Positions 45,831 through 54,061 of a DNA stretch of 64,000 nucleotides are shown one piece after another (position 1 is the stretch's first letter; each line of letters begins with the position of its first letter). The notes below the pieces were generated by a model, which did no database searches, was not told the origin of the DNA, and worked only from the letters and a program-made list of their open reading frames with translations. This DNA comes from Pseudomonadota bacterium. GTDB taxonomy: Bacteria > Pseudomonadota > Alphaproteobacteria > Rhizobiales > Xanthobacteraceae. Location: NCBI GenBank assembly GCA_023435725.1, contig JAEYRD010000057.1:1-64000 (forward strand). The letters are read 5' to 3'. Both the position numbers and the translations under genes were made by a program.

Positions 45831-46698
45831 TTTCGAGAGGATCGGCGTTGTCGGCGCCGGCATGATGGGTTCGGAGATCGCCCTGATGTTCGCGCTGGCG
45901 GGCCATTCGACGCTTCTCAGCGACGCGTCGCGGGAGGCCACGGAGCGGGCCGTGGCGCGCCTCCACGAGGTCCTCGATCGTGGTTTGCCGCGTGGCCTTT
46001 GGACCGAAGAGGCGGCGGCGACCGCGCGCCGCCAGCTTTCGGTCGCCGATAGCCTCGATGCCTATGCCGATCGTGATTTTGTCATCGAGGCGGTGTTCGA
46101 GGACGAGACGCTGAAGCGTGACCTGTTCAAGAAATTGGATGCGATCCTGACGCCGGAAGCTGGGCTGGCGTCCAACACATCGTCGATCTCGATAGCCACG
46201 CTGAGCGCAGCGGTGGCTGAGCCGCGGCGCGCGCGGTTCATCGGCACGCATTTCTTCTCGCCGGCGTCACGCATGAAACTGGTCGAGGTTATCCCAGCCG
46301 CAGACACCGATACGGCATTTGTTGATGCCGTCATGACAGCGATGGTCGCGATCGGGAAAACACCGATCCGCGTCAAAGACGTGGTCGGCTTCGCGGTCAA
46401 TCGCTTGTTGCACGCACTCGTCCTCGAGTCGATCCGCCTCGTCGAGGAAGGCGTCTGTTCGCCGGCGGATATCGACGTTGCCTGCAAGCTGGGCCTCGGA
46501 CATCCGATCGGTCCATTCGAGCTGCTGGACAACACGCAGAATTCCTTGTCACTCAGCGTGCACGAGATCCTCTATCAGGCTTACGGTGAGCGCTTTTTGC
46601 CGCGGCCCCTGCTGCGCCAGATGGTGGCCGCCGGCTATAATGGTCGCAAGGCTGGACGCGGCTGGCATCGTTACGACAGCGGTGGCAAGAGGCTATGA
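45823..46698 (+). CDS. 3-hydroxyacyl-CoA dehydrogenase-family protein
   Basis: From the ATG at 45823 the 291-residue protein has the NAD site RIGVVGAGMMGSEIALMFAL, the motif SNTSSISIATLSAAV with active-site Ser/Asn, and the catalytic His in FIGTHFFSPASRMKLVEVI. The C-terminal domain is complete with GLGHPIGPFELLD. This is the 3-hydroxybutyryl-CoA dehydrogenase shape. It oxidises 3-hydroxyacyl-CoA to 3-ketoacyl-CoA, or works on a similar hydroxyacid. Its start lies in the end of the gntR gene. Confidence 0.88.
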   Translation: MSSFERIGVVGAGMMGSEIALMFALAGHSTLLSDASREATERAVARLHEVLDRGLPRGLWTEEAAATARRQLSVADSLDAYADRDFVIEAVFEDETLKRDLFKKLDAILTPEAGLASNTSSISIATLSAAVAEPRRARFIGTHFFSPASRMKLVEVIPAADTDTAFVDAVMTAMVAIGKTPIRVKDVVGFAVNRLLHALVLESIRLVEEGVCSPADIDVACKLGLGHPIGPFELLDNTQNSLSLSVHEILYQAYGERFLPRPLLRQMVAAGYNGRKAGRGWHRYDSGGKRL

Positions 46699-48374
46699 CT
46701 GCCGGCTCGGATTCCGCATCGCGTGTGCGCGCTTACGAGGAAGCCGCAGACCAGCTGCGAACGCGAATCGGCGAATCGTCTGTCACTCCACCCAAGCCCG
46801 GAGAACTGACGGCGCTCGATCTGTTTCGTGCCGCGCCGCGCGAGGCACCGGCTGTGTTCTATTTCGATGCGACGCAGACCTATGCCGATATTGATAGGCT
46901 CAGCGACCGGCTCGCTGGCCTATTTGCGCATAAAGGGGTCGGGCGCGGCGATCGGGTCGCCGTCATTCTCCAGAATGTGCCGCAGTTCCTCATAGCTAGC
47001 GTGGCGGCCTGGAAGGTCGGGGCGATCGTCGTCAGCCTCAACCCGATGTACCGCACGCCGGAGCTTCGGAAGTTATTCAAGGATTGCGAACCGAAGGCGG
47101 TGATCTGCCATGACGATCAATGGGACAACGTGTTCCCCGCTGCCGGTTCAGTCGATCCCGAACTGGTGTTCTGGACCGCAGCTCGTGAATTCCAGCTGCG
47201 AAACGATGTCCGCGTGCTGCCGGAGCCGGGCACGGCACCGCAGGTCCATGCGTTGACGACGGTTTTCGCCCAAGATGTACCAGCACCGACGCCACCGCTT
47301 CTGACCTCCGATGGCATCGGCCTTCTCCTATACACGTCGGGAACCACGGGTGTTCCCAAGGGGGCTATGCTCACGCATCGCAATCTGGTGGCGACCGCGC
47401 TGATCTGTCGCGATCATTTTGAGCTGAACGGCGTGTCGCGTATCTTCGGTGTCGCGCCGCTGTTCCACATCACCGGTTTCGAAATCCAGATGGTCACGGC
47501 CTTTGCCGCGAGCGCGGCGATAGTGCTGACCTATCGCTTCCAGCCGCAGGTCGCACTCGACGCCTTCCTTGAATGGCGGCCGACATTCATCGTCGGTGCC
47601 ATCACCGCCTACATCGCGCTGATGAACCAGGCTGACGCGACGAGCCGCCACTTCGAAAGCTTCGTGCATATCTATTCCGGCGGCGCGCCGATTGCCCCGT
47701 CGGTCATTGGTGCCTTTGCCGGACGATTTGGACGAGCAATCCGTAGTTCGTATGGAATGACCGAACTGACGTCCGCAAGCCATCTGGCGCCCAGCGAGGG
47801 TCTGATCCCGGTCGATCCTGAGTCGGGCGCACTGTCGATCGGCAGGCCGACGCCGGGCGTCGACGCGATCGTGGTTGATGACGAGCGCCGACCGCTCGGA
47901 CCGGGCGAGCATGGCGAAGTGGTTGTGCGTGGCCCGGGCGTGATGGCCGGCTACTGGAGGAAGCCGGCGGAAACCGATGAGGTGCTGACGAACGGTTGGC
48001 TGCATAGCGGCGACGTCGGTTTCTTTGACGAGAGCGGTTGGTTCTATCTCGTGGATCGCAAGAAGGACATGATCTCCGCCTCCGGCTTCAAGGTCTGGCC
48101 GCGCGAAGTGGAAGACGTGATCTACGGCTTTCCTGGCGTGCGCGAGGCAGCCGTCGTTGGCGCGGCGGATGCTTATCGAGGAGAGACGGTGGTGGCCTTC
48201 GTATCCGCTCAACCCGGCGTCGCGATCGACCCCGCCGCGCTCTCGCGGTTTTGCCGCGAGCGACTGGCGGCCTACAAATGCCCCGTCGACATTCGCGTGC
48301 TGCAGGATCTGCCGAAGACGGAGTCCGGGAAAATCACCCGAAACACACTGAGGGACGGCCTACGCAGCCGGTAA
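46695..48374 (+). CDS. Acyl-CoA synthetase (AMP-forming ligase)
   Basis: A 559-residue adenylating enzyme: AMP motif LLYTSGTTGVPKGAMLTHRN, SSYGMTELTSA, GWLHSGDVGFFDESGWFYLV and the C-terminal catalytic Lys in LPKTESGKITRNTLRD. It activates a carboxylic acid to its CoA ester. Acid chain is unknown. It overlaps the dehydrogenase stop (ATGA) and is followed 11 bases later by the acyl-CoA dehydrogenase gene. Confidence 0.92.
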   Translation: MTAGSDSASRVRAYEEAADQLRTRIGESSVTPPKPGELTALDLFRAAPREAPAVFYFDATQTYADIDRLSDRLAGLFAHKGVGRGDRVAVILQNVPQFLIASVAAWKVGAIVVSLNPMYRTPELRKLFKDCEPKAVICHDDQWDNVFPAAGSVDPELVFWTAAREFQLRNDVRVLPEPGTAPQVHALTTVFAQDVPAPTPPLLTSDGIGLLLYTSGTTGVPKGAMLTHRNLVATALICRDHFELNGVSRIFGVAPLFHITGFEIQMVTAFAASAAIVLTYRFQPQVALDAFLEWRPTFIVGAITAYIALMNQADATSRHFESFVHIYSGGAPIAPSVIGAFAGRFGRAIRSSYGMTELTSASHLAPSEGLIPVDPESGALSIGRPTPGVDAIVVDDERRPLGPGEHGEVVVRGPGVMAGYWRKPAETDEVLTNGWLHSGDVGFFDESGWFYLVDRKKDMISASGFKVWPREVEDVIYGFPGVREAAVVGAADAYRGETVVAFVSAQPGVAIDPAALSRFCRERLAAYKCPVDIRVLQDLPKTESGKITRNTLRDGLRSR

Positions 48375-48385
48375 GGAGAGTTCAC

Positions 48386-49678
48386 GTGGACATCACTCAA
48401 AGCGAACGCAGCCAGCAGCTGGCCGCGCGTATCCAGCGCTTCATGATGGAGCACATCTACCCGAATGAACGCCGATATTATCAGGAGGCCGAGCGGCTTG
48501 GCCCCTGGGCGGTGCACCCGGTTGTTGAGGAGCTGAAGCCGCTCGCACGACAGGCTGGTCTGTGGAATCTGTTTTTGCCGGCTCATGAGGACGGGCTGAC
48601 GAATCTCGAATATGCGCCGCTGTGCGAGATCATGGGACGTTCGCACCTTGCACCCGAGGTCTTCAATTGCAGTGCCCCGGACACGGGAAATATGGAGACA
48701 ATCTTGCGCTACGGTACGGAGGCGCAGAAGGAGCGCTGGCTGAAGCCGCTTTTGGCAGGCGAGATTCGTTCGTCGTTCGCGATGACGGAGCCCGACGTTG
48801 CCTCCTCCGACGCAACCAATGTGGCCAGTTCGATCGCGCGTGATGGTGACGATTACGTGATCAACGGCCGCAAGTGGTACACGACGGGCGCAACTGATCC
48901 GCGGTGCAAAATCATCATCTTCATGGGTCAGACCGATCCGGGCAATCCGGACCGTCACAAGCGTCAATCGATGATCCTCGTGCCGAAGGATACGCCCGGG
49001 GTGAACGTCGTCCGTTCGCTGCCGGTGCTCGGATTCTACGGCGTACCGGATCGTGCATCCGAAGTGATGTTCACTAATGTACGCGTGCCGGCGGCCAACA
49101 TGTTACTCGGGGAAGGGCGTGGATTCGAGATCGCGCAGGGACGGCTGGGACCCGGACGCATCCATCATTGCATGCGGTTGATCGGTCTCTCTGAGCGGGT
49201 GCTTGAGCGGATGTGCCGACGAGCGCTGAAGCGTGTCGCTTTTGGTAAGCCTTTGGCCGAGCAAACAGTGACGCTTGAGCGGGTGGCCGAAGCTCGTATG
49301 AAGATCGAGCAGGCGCGCCTGCTCACTCTACGAGCCGCCTATATGATGGACACGGTGGGCAACAAAGCCGCGCGACAGGAGATCGCGATGATCAAGGTTG
49401 TCGCGCCGAACATGGCGCAGACGATTGTTGACTGGGCGATGCAGGCCTTCGGCGGAGGTGGAACCAACAACGACCATTTCCTTTCGGCCGCGCTCGCTAC
49501 GACGCGCTTGCTGCGGCTGGCCGATGGTCCCGATGAAGTCCATCGCAACCAGATTGGCAAGCTCGAGTTGCGCCGTTGGCTCAACACCGATCCGATACGA
49601 ACCGGCGGCGGCGCCGACCCGTTGTCGCTTGGTGAATCTGAAGCCTGGTCCGAAGGAGGCTTGTGGCCTCGCCCATAG
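48386..49678 (+). CDS. Acyl-CoA dehydrogenase
   Basis: From a GTG at 48386 (AAGGAGAG upstream) the 430-residue protein has the ACAD motifs: FAMTEPDVASSDATNVASSI for FAD/substrate contacts, GRKWYTTGATDPRCKIIIF, and the C-terminal QAFGGGGTNNDHFLSAAL with RLADGPDEVHRNQIGKLEL. It inserts a double bond in an acyl-CoA, passing electrons to ETF. With ligase and hydroxyacyl-CoA dehydrogenase it gives most of a beta-oxidation-like sequence, but an enoyl-CoA hydratase and thiolase are not in this operon. Confidence 0.9.
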   Translation: MDITQSERSQQLAARIQRFMMEHIYPNERRYYQEAERLGPWAVHPVVEELKPLARQAGLWNLFLPAHEDGLTNLEYAPLCEIMGRSHLAPEVFNCSAPDTGNMETILRYGTEAQKERWLKPLLAGEIRSSFAMTEPDVASSDATNVASSIARDGDDYVINGRKWYTTGATDPRCKIIIFMGQTDPGNPDRHKRQSMILVPKDTPGVNVVRSLPVLGFYGVPDRASEVMFTNVRVPAANMLLGEGRGFEIAQGRLGPGRIHHCMRLIGLSERVLERMCRRALKRVAFGKPLAEQTVTLERVAEARMKIEQARLLTLRAAYMMDTVGNKAARQEIAMIKVVAPNMAQTIVDWAMQAFGGGGTNNDHFLSAALATTRLLRLADGPDEVHRNQIGKLELRRWLNTDPIRTGGGADPLSLGESEAWSEGGLWPRP

Positions 49679-49723
49679 ATGCTCTGGCCTATCTTGTAAT
49701 CGCTTGGCTAAAGCGTGATGGCA

Positions 49724-49940
49724 TTAGGTTTGATAGCCTGCATTCTTGAGATAGTTGGCGCATTCATCAGGTTTGAAGGCATTTAGTGCCTGGCCGATTG
49801 CGGCGCTGACGGCATCGACGGTTCGGGCGGAGGCCTATCGGAGCAGATGTTTGAGCTTGGCAAAGACCTGCTCGATCGGGTTCAGGTCGGGCGAGTATTT
49901 TGGCAGGAAGAAGAGGAATCTTGGCGGGGAGCCTGTGCCC
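49724..49940 (-). pseudogene. IS630-family transposase remnant (C-terminal end)
   Basis: The reverse strand reads FLFFLPKYSPDLNPIEQVFA then KLKHLLR, a TAG stop at 49835-49837, and continues in frame ASARTVDAVSAAIGQALNAF then KPDECANYLKNAGYQT with a stop at 49724-49726. This is the C-terminal end of an IS630-type transposase (SPDLNPIE carries the last catalytic Glu) with a premature stop and no N-terminal part. It marks an old insertion between two catabolic operons. Confidence 0.85.
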
Positions 49941-50429
49941 GCGCGGCGTCCATCCCCATAAAGGGGCCAGTCCAGCCGACATGCTGATCGCAATCGATTC
50001 CGGAACGACGGCGCTGGCGTTTGCCGGCCTGCCGACGTCTGCGTCGTGACGAATTCCGGCGAGATCGCCCGGGTTTTGCTGGCCAACGGCGCCGAAGGCG
50101 CGGCGAACTTTCATCTGGTCGAAGCGGAGTTCGCCAAGGTGATGGTTGAACGCGCGCGCCCCCTTGCTGCAGGCAGACCACAAGCCATGTGCATGTCTGC
50201 GACAGCGCGCAGATCGACACGCCGGTGGCGGATTGATCGGTCCGAAAGGACCGTCTCGCGGAGCTGAAGTCCGGCGGAATTGGCAATGTGATCGTCGACT
50301 AGATCTCCTCGCAGGTGGTCGCGAAAGAGGCGGCCGCTTGCTTGGTTGGGCACCATTCGCCCGCAAATCGGTCAAAACCAACATGATGGTGTCGAACAAG
50401 TTTTATTGAATCTATTGAAGTTTTCATTG
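49941..50429. other. Decayed intergenic DNA upstream of the peptide-type importer
   Basis: No intact gene is seen. On the plus strand, frames near 50046-50160 (SGEIARVLLANGAEGAANFH) and 50185-50340 (HVHVCDSAQIDTPVAD and later NVIVD-stop-ISSQVVAKEA) look like pieces of a once-coding sequence broken by stops and shifts; I cannot name the family. Confidence 0.4.
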
Positions 50430-50445
50430 TGGCACGGCGCCTGCA
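50430..50445 (+). promoter_or_regulatory. Sigma-54-type promoter for the peptide-type importer operon
   Basis: TGGCACG-GCGC-CTGCA matches the sigma-54 consensus TGGCACG-N4-TTGCW with one difference, and the GG and GC pairs are exactly ten bases apart. Transcription would start near 50455, upstream of the chosen start at 50496. This implies an enhancer-binding activator, possibly nitrogen-linked. Confidence 0.7.
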
Positions 50446-50495
50446 TGACCGTTTTGGCCGATCACTGGTCTCGTTTCGTAAAACAGGGGATGTCG

Positions 50496-52076
50496 ATGCG
50501 TTCAGAACTTAGCCGCCGCCACTTTCTGCAAGGTGCCGCGGCCGCAGCTGCGGCGGGCTATTTGCAGATCGATCCGGACTTCTTCGTTTCCAAGGCCTTC
50601 GCCCAGGCCGGAAAGACGCTGACGTTCCTGTCGGCTGAAAACATCACGGGCAATTGGGATCCGACCGCGCACACCACGCTGTCGCAAAACAACATCCAGG
50701 GTTTTGTGATGGGCTTCCTGACGCGGACGCCCATGAAGCTCGAGAAGCCCGACGAGGTCGTCTACGAGCTCGCGACCGAGATCAAGCTGCTCGATCCCAA
50801 CCGTCTGCAGATCAAGCTGCGCGAGGGCGTGGTTTTCCATGATGGCAAGCCGTTCAAGGCCGAGGACGTCAAGGCGACGTTCGAGTACGGCTCGCGGCCT
50901 GATCGACCGGCGCAATGGTATCCCGGCCCGACCGAGACGCTGAAGGTCGAAACGCCCGACGATTACACCGTCATCGTCGATACGTCCAAGGGCGGCTATC
51001 CGGCTCACCTCTTCATGTTCCTGGCCTCCTTCCTGCCGATGATGTCGGCAAAGGACATCGCGGCCGGCCCAGGCGGCGTGCTGTCGCAGCGTCTCAATGG
51101 CACCGGCCCGTTCAAATTCGTCGAGCAGCGCGGCAATACGACGGTGATGACGGCCAATGACGGCTATTTCAAAGGCAAGCCGATGGTTGCCGGCATCAAC
51201 TTCACCTTCGTCGGCGATTCGACCACCCGCATGCTGTCTCTGATGAACGGCCAGGCTTCGATCGTTGAGCGGCTCGAACCCGAGCAGGTCGATACCGTGA
51301 AGGCCAATCCGAACATCCACATCAACCGGGTCGTCTCGGTCGAAAACAAATATCTCTGGTTCCGCTGCTCGAAGCCACCCTTCAACGACGTACGCGTCCG
51401 TATGGCGGCCTGCCACGCCATCAATCGCGACGTCATTCTCGATGTGCTGGGAAGTGCGGGCCATCCGTCCACCAACTTCATCTCGCCGGTGAAGTTCGGC
51501 TATTTCGACCTGCCGAACTATCCGAAGTTCGACCCCGAGAAATGCCAGGCGCTGCTCGCCGAGGCCGGCTTTCCGAAGGGCAAGGGATTGCCGCCGCTCG
51601 AATACATCACGTCCGTTGGCTTCTATCCGAAGACGAAGGAGTACGGCGAGGTCCTCACCGCCATGCTCAACGAGCAGGGTTTCAACGTCAGCCTGACCGT
51701 ACTGGAGCCTGCGGCCTGGAACGAGCGGCTGTATCACCGGCCCGGCGGCGGTCCCGGCCATATGGTCGACTGCGGCTGGTCGACCGGCTCGCCGGAGCCC
51801 GATCTGATCCTGCGCACGCACTTCCATTCGTCGTCGCATCGCATCTGCGGAATCGAGGATGCCGCGATCGACGCGACGCTCGACAAGGAGCGCAGCGCGC
51901 CGACGCTGGAGGATCGCAAGAAGATCCTGCAGACCGAGACGATGCCGCTGATCGCCTCCAAGATGCCGGCGCTGTCGCTCTTCACCTCGGTCATGATCCA
52001 CGCCATGCAGAAGGACTTCGCGGGCCTCTTCATCTACCCAGACGGGTCGATGGACGCCTCGAAGAGTGCGGCCTGA
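50496..52076 (+). CDS. Peptide/nickel-type ABC substrate-binding protein, Tat-exported
   Basis: From the ATG at 50496 (AGGGGA upstream; one at 50490 is also possible) the protein has 526 residues. A twin-arginine signal (LSRRHFLQGAAAAAAAGYL) leads to a DppA/OppA-type binding protein: VVYELATEIKLLDPNRLQIK, REGVVFHDGKPFKAEDVKAT, GTGPFKFVEQRGNTTVMTAN, PPFNDVRVRMAACHAINRDV, and DCGWSTGSPEPDLILRTHFH. Members bind peptides, opines or other amines. The downstream genes point to an amino or amide compound. Single-gene start of a ten-gene run. Confidence 0.87.
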   Translation: MRSELSRRHFLQGAAAAAAAGYLQIDPDFFVSKAFAQAGKTLTFLSAENITGNWDPTAHTTLSQNNIQGFVMGFLTRTPMKLEKPDEVVYELATEIKLLDPNRLQIKLREGVVFHDGKPFKAEDVKATFEYGSRPDRPAQWYPGPTETLKVETPDDYTVIVDTSKGGYPAHLFMFLASFLPMMSAKDIAAGPGGVLSQRLNGTGPFKFVEQRGNTTVMTANDGYFKGKPMVAGINFTFVGDSTTRMLSLMNGQASIVERLEPEQVDTVKANPNIHINRVVSVENKYLWFRCSKPPFNDVRVRMAACHAINRDVILDVLGSAGHPSTNFISPVKFGYFDLPNYPKFDPEKCQALLAEAGFPKGKGLPPLEYITSVGFYPKTKEYGEVLTAMLNEQGFNVSLTVLEPAAWNERLYHRPGGGPGHMVDCGWSTGSPEPDLILRTHFHSSSHRICGIEDAAIDATLDKERSAPTLEDRKKILQTETMPLIASKMPALSLFTSVMIHAMQKDFAGLFIYPDGSMDASKSAA

Positions 52077-52087
52077 CATGAGCCAAG

Positions 52088-52111
52088 CTGCACCTCCTTC
52101 CGGAGGTGCAG
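52088..52111 (+). promoter_or_regulatory. Intercistronic stem-loop after the peptide-type binding protein gene
   Basis: CTGCACCTCC and GGAGGTGCAG form a perfect ten-base stem around TTCC. It is followed by TTCCCCTT, not a clear U-run. Third example in this window of a hairpin between a binding-protein gene and its permease gene. Confidence 0.75.
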
Positions 52112-52136
52112 TTCCCCTTCGCGATAGAGCTGACGA

Positions 52137-53117
52137 ATGTTCACGTTGAATTTCCTGATCCGGCGCCTGGCACAGGGCGCCGTCATCATCGGCCTCGTTT
52201 CGTTCCTGATCTTCACCCTTCTGCGCGTCGTGCCGGGCGATCCCGTGCGACTGATGGCGGGCGGCATGGCGCCCGAGGCGCTGATCGAGAAGATCGCGAA
52301 GGACATGGGGCTGCGGGATCCGATCATCGTGCAGTTCGGCCGCTACATGAGCTCGGTCCTGCGCGGCGATCTCGGACAATCCTTCGTGCGGCCGGCGAAC
52401 GGGGCCGCCACCGGCGGCTCCAACTTCAACGATTCGACCCGCGGCGAGCGCGCAAAGGTCCTGACGCTCATCTTGGAGGCGCTGCCGATGACGCTGCAAC
52501 TCGCAGCCGTCGCACTCGTGATCACGCTGATTTTCTCGGCCATCGTCGGGATTGCCGGCGGGCTCAACCCCGGCCGCTGGCCCGACAAGCTGGCGTTCTA
52601 CATCTCGTCGGTCTTCATCTCGCTTCCGAACTTCTGGCTCGGAATTGTGCTGGCGCTGCTGCTGTCCGTCAAGCTCGGCTGGTTGCCGGCGATCGGCTAT
52701 AACGGCTTTGCCTACACGATCCTGCCGGCGATCGTCCTCGCGGTCGAGCTGTCGCCGGTGCTGATCCGGACGCTGGTCGGCTCGGTGTCGTCGCAGATGG
52801 CCGAAGCCTATGTCTCGGTCGGACGCGTGCGTGGCCTCGGCCGCACCCGGATCGTGGCCAACCACGTGCTGCGCAACGCGTCGGTGCCGCTGTTGAATCT
52901 GCTCGGCATCCAGTTCTCCAGCCTGCTGGGCGGGGTGATCATCGTCGAATACATCTTCGACTATCCGGGGCTCGGGCTGCTGACCATCAACGCCGTGCTG
53001 CAGCGCGACTTCCCGCTGATCCAGGGTATCGCGATCGTGACGAGCGCGATCTTCGTCGTAATCAACATCATCGTCGATCTCGTCGCCACGACGATCGATC
53101 CCAGGCTCGAGTACTGA
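52137..53117 (+). CDS. Peptide-type ABC permease, DppB-like
   Basis: A 326-residue membrane protein with about six segments. It has the DppB entry FLIRRLAQGAVIIGLVSFLI then FTLLRVVPGDPVRLMAGG, and the coupling motif EAYVSVGRVRGLGRTRIVAN followed by HVLRNASVPLLNLLGIQF. It forms the channel with the next permease. Confidence 0.9.
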   Translation: MFTLNFLIRRLAQGAVIIGLVSFLIFTLLRVVPGDPVRLMAGGMAPEALIEKIAKDMGLRDPIIVQFGRYMSSVLRGDLGQSFVRPANGAATGGSNFNDSTRGERAKVLTLILEALPMTLQLAAVALVITLIFSAIVGIAGGLNPGRWPDKLAFYISSVFISLPNFWLGIVLALLLSVKLGWLPAIGYNGFAYTILPAIVLAVELSPVLIRTLVGSVSSQMAEAYVSVGRVRGLGRTRIVANHVLRNASVPLLNLLGIQFSSLLGGVIIVEYIFDYPGLGLLTINAVLQRDFPLIQGIAIVTSAIFVVINIIVDLVATTIDPRLEY

Positions 53118-53143
53118 GCCGCGACGTTCGAGGTCCCATTCCG

Positions 53144-54061
53144 ATGTCGGTTACGTCCATCATGGCCCCACATTCCTCCATCCCGCTTGCCTCGCGCTCG
53201 GTTGCGCGCCGCGTCTTCGACAAGGCGGTTGCGACCCCGGGCTTTCGCGTCGGGATCGGAATATTCATCGTCCTCGCGGTCGCGACCGCGCTGTATCCCG
53301 AACTGAGCGGCATCGATCCAATCAAGATGGACGTCAAGGCGCGGCTCCTGCCTCCGCTGTTTGCCGGGGACAAATGGAGCTGGGTGCATCCGCTCGGCAC
53401 CGACCAGATCGGCCGCGACATGCTCGTGCGCTCCCTCGTCGGACTGCGATATTCCTTTCTGATCGGAATCGCGTCAGTCGTGGTCATGCTGGTTATCGGC
53501 TGCGCGCTCGGGACCATCGCCGGCTATTTCGGCGGGCGGATAGATGCGATCATCATGCGCCTGACCGATGCGCAGCTCTCCATTCCCATGATCATCCTCG
53601 CCATCGCGGTATTGGGGGTGTCGCGGCCGACGATTCCCTCGATCGTGCTGGTGCTGGGCGTGTCGAACTGGCCCGTCTACGCCCGCATCATGCGCAGCGT
53701 CGTCATGACGGAGCGGCAACGCGAGTTCGTCAGGGCGGCCAAGATTGGCGGCTCAACCGATCTGCGAATCATCATCACGCTGCTGTTGCCCCTGCTGCTG
53801 CCCTCGGTACTTTTCACCTCGGTGTTGGATGTGGCGCGGATGATGATCTTCGAATCGACCCTTGGCTTTCTCGGTCTCGGCGTTCAGCCGCCGACCCCGA
53901 CATTCGGCAACATCATCGCCGACGGTCGAAAGTATCTCCTCAACGCCTGGTGGATCGCGACTATGCCCGGGGTTTTCCTCGGTCTGACTCTGACCAGCAT
54001 CAATCTGATGGGGGCCGCGCTCGAACGCGCGCGCGACGCCGTCCATGCCGGAGGCGAGTAA
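53144..54061 (+). CDS. Peptide-type ABC permease, DppC-like
   Basis: A 305-residue membrane protein, start at 53144 (an ATG at 53162 is also possible). It has DppC features: HPLGTDQIGRDMLVRSLVGL, and the coupling region EFVRAAKIGGSTDLRIIITL then LLPLLLPSVLFTSVLDVARM, FESTLGFLGLGVQPPTPTFG. It overlaps the ATPase start by one base (TAATG). Confidence 0.9.
   Translation: MSVTSIMAPHSSIPLASRSVARRVFDKAVATPGFRVGIGIFIVLAVATALYPELSGIDPIKMDVKARLLPPLFAGDKWSWVHPLGTDQIGRDMLVRSLVGLRYSFLIGIASVVVMLVIGCALGTIAGYFGGRIDAIIMRLTDAQLSIPMIILAIAVLGVSRPTIPSIVLVLGVSNWPVYARIMRSVVMTERQREFVRAAKIGGSTDLRIIITLLLPLLLPSVLFTSVLDVARMMIFESTLGFLGLGVQPPTPTFGNIIADGRKYLLNAWWIATMPGVFLGLTLTSINLMGAALERARDAVHAGGE

Noticed and set aside
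50502..52865. Reverse-strand open frame of 787 codons
   Set aside because: Antisense of the binding-protein and permease genes with no recognisable motif.
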